Notes under the pieces: model-generated | Database searches by the model: none | Seen by the model: only the letters and a program-made list of their open reading frames with translations | Told to the model about the DNA's origin: nothing | Part shown: piece after piece, positions 59,969 to 64,000 of the stretch | How the letters are laid out: each line of letters begins with the position of its first letter | Position numbering within the stretch: position 1 is the stretch's first letter | Assembly (NCBI GenBank): GCA_013201405.1 | Contig: JABMJC010000002.1 | Location: 1-64,000 of the forward strand | Direction: 5' to 3' | DNA from: Desulfobulbaceae bacterium | Lineage (GTDB): Bacteria > Desulfobacterota > Desulfobulbia > Desulfobulbales > Desulfobulbaceae | Length of the DNA: 64,000 bases | Translations under genes and position numbers: made by a program

Positions 59969-61849
59969 CTAGCAGCAGAGGGTTACCCCGGATTGGTATT
60001 TTTTATCGTTGATGATCACCTTGAGATTGAAGATACCCTTAAGGCCCCTCTTGCTGATGTGCATCTTCACATCGCGATCATCCTCCTCCAAGTATGCGCC
60101 GGAACACATGGCCAGGTAGTTGGACCTGGAGGTGTTGACAAAATAGTTGTGGCTTTCGTCCTCATTTTCCAGCAGGAGCATAACCAGGGTGCCCTTTTCG
60201 AAGCGGCCAAAGAAGACAAAGCGATCTTCATCTTCTTCAATCTTGATTTGATGAAAGCTACTGGGCAGTTCGAATACCTCTTCTGCATCGGGTACTGTGC
60301 CGAACTCTTCGGTAATTTCCAACTCGCCCAGGAGTTGGCCTGCGCCCAGTTCAATATTGGCACCATCGTGATAGAGCGACAGTTTCTCTGCACGGTAGAA
60401 GTTACCTTCGGTCTCCAGCTGATAGAGCACTACGCCGTCCTTTTCTTCCACGGTGATGGAGCGCAGTTCGTGGTTGGGATTGTCCATATCCAAAAATGCG
60501 CCGAGCTGGTCGGAGGCTTGGCCATTCTCGCGACCAATACCGCCCGAATGGATCATGTAGTGGCCTTCGTCGTAGTATTCCACGTTGCAGATGTACGGGG
60601 AGAAAAATTCCTGGCCACGCTCCTTACCATACTGCCAAACCTGCTCGATCTCCATCTTGTCGGTGTCGATACGGTAGCGTACGCCGCGGGAAAAATTCTT
60701 GTTGTTTTTGATGTAGTTTTCTTTCTTTTTGGCACGGTACTGGCCGTTGTCAAAACACATCACATCGCCGTTGGGGCAGATGACGCAGGCATGCTGCTCG
60801 TACTGCCAGTCGAACTTGGAGAGATCACCCACAGGCTTGAAGAAATATTTTTTCTGCATGTCCTCGGGCCAACCTTCAGGATCGCCAACAATCCAGTTCA
60901 GCTTGCCGGTGTCGTAGTCGATGTTGATCACCGCATCCTGGTGTCGGCCAGAAAGGGAGATGCTGTTGGTTTTTTTGTCGTACCATACCGCATTGTTGTG
61001 GAACCAGTCGTGCGCATCCTGGGAGCCGGAACCAGCCACATCCATGGGCAGAATGTCGCGGTAATCCCAGGTCTTCAGGATGGCGCCGGTGTTGCGGTCG
61101 ATCAGTACCAGCATGTCTTCCACGGTGTCCCGGCTAAAATCCTGGGTGCAGGCCAGGAGGTTGCCATCTTCCATCTCGAAATGATCGTGATGGTAGTTGC
61201 CCGGCATGCGGTACTCTTTGTAGATTTTGCCCAGCAGGTTGATTTCAATCATGCCGGTTGCGTTGTAGGGCATATGACAGAAACGGCTGGAGCCGGTAAC
61301 AATGTTACCGTTTTTCATTCGTTTGATGTCGAACATGGTGTTTTCGGTGAGCAGCCAGCGGATATCGCCTTTGTAGTCATAGGCAGTGGGTAGATTCTTG
61401 CCCGCAGGGGTCAGAAACATAATATTGTCGCCCAGATAATCCAAAGAAGCCTGAATATTGATGCAGCGGCAGATATCTTCGGGCAGTTTGTCGGTGGTGA
61501 TGGTCAGGCTGGTGGTTTTGCCGTCAGGCAAAGAGATGGTCACCTTGTTGTCAAAATCTTCATACAAGCCGAGCACAGGCAGGTAATGTTCGGTGGCTGC
61601 CGGGAAGGTGTGGGTGATGTTTTCACGTTCATAGCGCTTGCCATGCACGGTGAGGGTCGGTGCAACCTTGTCCTCGGTTTTGAACAGCACCAGGGCGCAG
61701 AGCGGGTTAATCAGGTACGGGTTGGGAACCACCATGGGCTCTGCAAAGGAGGGGTTCTTTTTGGCAAATTCTGCAAGAAATGTTTTTTCGGCCTGTGCCT
61801 GTTGGGTAATGAGATGATCCTGGCTGGTGTACTGAATCTTATAATTCAT
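59969..61849 (-). CDS. Arylsulfate sulfotransferase (ASST)-like protein lacking a signal peptide
   Basis: DWFHNNAVWYDKKTNSISLSGRHQDAVINIDYDTGKLNWIVGDPEGWP, EQHACVICPNGDVMCFDNG; N-terminus MNYKIQYTSQDHLITQ is not signal-like. Confidence 0.9.
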   Translation of the reverse strand: MNYKIQYTSQDHLITQQAQAEKTFLAEFAKKNPSFAEPMVVPNPYLINPLCALVLFKTEDKVAPTLTVHGKRYERENITHTFPAATEHYLPVLGLYEDFDNKVTISLPDGKTTSLTITTDKLPEDICRCINIQASLDYLGDNIMFLTPAGKNLPTAYDYKGDIRWLLTENTMFDIKRMKNGNIVTGSSRFCHMPYNATGMIEINLLGKIYKEYRMPGNYHHDHFEMEDGNLLACTQDFSRDTVEDMLVLIDRNTGAILKTWDYRDILPMDVAGSGSQDAHDWFHNNAVWYDKKTNSISLSGRHQDAVINIDYDTGKLNWIVGDPEGWPEDMQKKYFFKPVGDLSKFDWQYEQHACVICPNGDVMCFDNGQYRAKKKENYIKNNKNFSRGVRYRIDTDKMEIEQVWQYGKERGQEFFSPYICNVEYYDEGHYMIHSGGIGRENGQASDQLGAFLDMDNPNHELRSITVEEKDGVVLYQLETEGNFYRAEKLSLYHDGANIELGAGQLLGELEITEEFGTVPDAEEVFELPSSFHQIKIEEDEDRFVFFGRFEKGTLVMLLLENEDESHNYFVNTSRSNYLAMCSGAYLEEDDRDVKMHISKRGLKGIFNLKVIINDKKYQSGVTLCC

Positions 61850-61864
61850 GGTCTCTCCTCCTTA

Positions 61865-62173
61865 TTAATAAAGTGCCTCAATGGCATTGATGATGGCGGG
61901 TTTCTGCTTAAGTCCTTCCAGACGGCTGACCTCCTGGCCGTCTTTGAAGAACAGCATGGTGGGAAAACCCTTGACGCCAAGCCGTTCCTTTAATTCCCGA
62001 TTTTCGTCGAAATCAATGATGTAGATGGGAAAATCAGGTTTTTGCTTGCTGATGTCCTTGAGTACAAAGGACAGCATTTTGCAGGGCCCACAGGTCTTGG
62101 AATAGAATTCGATCATCTTCGGCGTGGCCGGATCCAGGGTTTCGTATTCCTTTTCTGTAATTTCAGTAATCAT
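61865..62173 (-). CDS. Thioredoxin-like protein
   Basis: MIEFYSKTCGPCKMLSFVLKDI…VKGFPTMLFFKDGQEVSRLEG. Confidence 0.93.
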   Translation of the reverse strand: MITEITEKEYETLDPATPKMIEFYSKTCGPCKMLSFVLKDISKQKPDFPIYIIDFDENRELKERLGVKGFPTMLFFKDGQEVSRLEGLKQKPAIINAIEALY

Positions 62174-62190
62174 TGCAATATTTCTCCTGT

Positions 62191-63117
62191 TTACTTGAGT
62201 GATTCGACATAGGATGCTGCGCTGTTGGCTGCCACTGCACCGTCTGAACAGGCGGTGATAATTTGCCGAAGGTGTTTTACGGTAATATCACCGGCACCAA
62301 AAATGCCGGGCACAGAGGTGCACATGCGGGCATCGGTCTGGATGCAGCCTGTACGGTCAAGGATACCAAGATCGGCAAAAGCCTGCGAAGATGCCGAAAA
62401 GCCGATGTATTCAAACACCCCGTCGCAGGTAACGTAACGTTCGGTGGCGTCTTCCTTGGTCGATTTGAAGCGCACACCGGTCAGCCGGTCTGTACCTGTG
62501 AACTCCAACACCTCCTGGTAGGGATAGATGGTGACGTTGGGCATTTTGCGCAGCTGATCGCAGGCCTTGGGATCGGCAGTCAGGTCAAGCATGGTGACAA
62601 TGGTCAATTTGGTGCAGATACCGGCCAGGTAAATAGACTCCTCCACTGCCGAGTTGCCGCCGCCAATAACCACCACCTCCTTGTCGCGGTACTGTGCGCC
62701 ATCGCAGATCGCGCACCAGCTAATGCCGTTGGCCGCCCACTCTTCCTCACCAGGTACGCCCAGGCGTCTGGGTACGGTGCCAGTAGCCAGGATAACCGCC
62801 TTGGCCTGATATACGGTACCTTCTTCCTCGCAGGTAACAGTCTTCAGGTCCCCGCCATTGCTGATGTTGACAACCGTTTTGTAGTCAAATTCCACTCCCA
62901 GTTCCTGGGTGTGTTCAAACATCTTGATCGCCAATTCGGCGCCGCTCAATTTGCCGGTTCCGGTGTAGTTTTCGACCTCGTTGGTGTTGATCATTTGTCC
63001 GCCAGGCGCCAGTCGGTCGAGCAGCAACACCTTCATGTTGGCGCGGATGGCGTAAATGGCTGCGGTCATACCGGCCGGTCCGGATCCAACGATGATGATG
63101 TCATAGATGTTTCCCAT
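62191..63117 (-). CDS. trxB: Thioredoxin-disulfide reductase-like flavoprotein
   Basis: IIVGSGPAGMTAAIYAIRAN, WCAICDGAQYRDKEVVVIGGGNSAVEE, GIFGAGDIT. Confidence 0.94.
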   Translation of the reverse strand: MGNIYDIIIVGSGPAGMTAAIYAIRANMKVLLLDRLAPGGQMINTNEVENYTGTGKLSGAELAIKMFEHTQELGVEFDYKTVVNISNGGDLKTVTCEEEGTVYQAKAVILATGTVPRRLGVPGEEEWAANGISWCAICDGAQYRDKEVVVIGGGNSAVEESIYLAGICTKLTIVTMLDLTADPKACDQLRKMPNVTIYPYQEVLEFTGTDRLTGVRFKSTKEDATERYVTCDGVFEYIGFSASSQAFADLGILDRTGCIQTDARMCTSVPGIFGAGDITVKHLRQIITACSDGAVAANSAASYVESLK

Positions 63118-64000
63118 AATAGCCTCCTTGGTTGCTTCGCTTTTCAAAAGAACGAAGCGCGTACAGTGTGGAATACGATGGTGGATCGCTTTATTGCCAA
63201 AAAAATGTGCGAGTAGCCTGGCGTGATGGATGCGTTTACTTGGACGCTTTGAACGCAGGCAACATCTCTATGCTTTATACGGTTACTTTAAAAAAAAAGA
63301 CCATTGTAGCAACTCGCAAAATTACCAGGTTTTGCTGTTAATTTTTCAGAGCAGGGATGTGATGAAGATATCCTGATACGTACACTGCGTCCTGTATGGC
63401 AGTGGAATGTGTTGGGTCCCTACGGACAGGGGGGTGTGGCGCTGCCGCGGCAATGGGTTGGGCCCAAAGGTGATTCCAGGCTTTCCGGTACATGGCTGAG
63501 GGTTTATTTGTGCCAGCAGATAGGGCTGCATGTCCGAGCCTGTGAATGGCTTATTCTGTTTGATGCGACCGTCTCTGTTCGCCATCTGTTTACAAGTTTT
63601 TCCTATTTAAACGGCTGTAAGAAAGGTTAATTTTCTGTGGCAGAAGCGCAAAAAGCCGTCTAAGCGGGTGGTTTTTTTGTACACTGCACTTTTTCTTCTG
63701 CGAAAGATGTTCGACAAGGATCGAAGCCAAAACTGTTAATTCTCCGCACCTTGTGTTTGTTGGAGGTAACGGCGGAACCTCGAATGAGGGTAGTATTTAG
63801 AGCTGGACTATGGTTCAGTTTGTTGACGGGAATAGTTAGGGCGTTTTTTAGTGAAAACTCCTGGTACATTTCCAGCACTCTTGACCAGGCAAGGTGTGGA
63901 CGGGCGATTGTGAAGTGGTGCAAGGGGGTTATGCAGATCTTGAATCAGAAAGCAGTCTGACTGTGCAGTGCTGGTGCGTGGCAGGTAAACATGCAGAGGA

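Noticed and set aside
59810-61393. 527-aa plus-strand ORF antisense to the ASST gene
   Set aside because: Opposite strand encodes a well-conserved ASST; translation is Val/Phe/Ile-rich with no domain, and it starts inside the terminator hairpin.
1-64000. Search for CRISPR arrays, tRNA/rRNA genes, transposases and prophage genes
   Set aside because: No regularly spaced identical repeats, no recognisable tRNA T-loop/acceptor patterns, and no transposase, integrase or phage structural ORFs were found by eye; small RNAs cannot be excluded without covariance searches.

Overview
GC-rich bacterial chromosome segment, densely packed with housekeeping genes. Dissimilatory sulfite reductase genes (dsrA-dsrB-dsrD) point to a sulfate-reducing Desulfobacterota lineage, possibly Desulfobulbales-like (inference; no search was run). 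From left to right: a type II secretion block (gspN-C-D-E, with gspF on the opposite strand); recN, a PP-loop/NFACT-R-like protein, a CCA/polyA-polymerase family gene and rlmE; yebC-ruvC-ruvA-ruvB; a long dcw cluster (mraZ-rsmH-ftsL-ftsI-murEF fusion-mraY-murD-murG-murC-murB-ftsQ-ftsA-ftsZ); a radical SAM protein, histidine kinase, MFS transporter, ddl, serS, tatC, DUF523, ftsB, fmdB-like, a UDG-like gene, upp, a DisA_N diadenylate cyclase-like gene, dnaG, dprA, rpe, pgi; dsrA-dsrB-dsrD, birA, acuI/yhdH-like and kdsD; and a minus-strand block encoding TrxR, Trx, a signal-peptide-less arylsulfate sulfotransferase, and a two-component system. The most notable observation is that the FtsI homologue in the dcw cluster appears to have lost its catalytic transpeptidase motifs (SxxK aligned to LIRP, KTG aligned to QVG), and ftsW is absent from its usual place between murD and murG. 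This suggests a pseudo-enzyme divisome FtsI and a rewired septal peptidoglycan synthase. Other notable points are a short rpoD region-4 remnant after dnaG, an attenuator-like leader before dsrA, a terminator between dsrB and dsrD, and a cytosolic-type ASST with its own Trx/TrxR pair. No CRISPR array, tRNA, rRNA or intact mobile element was recognised.
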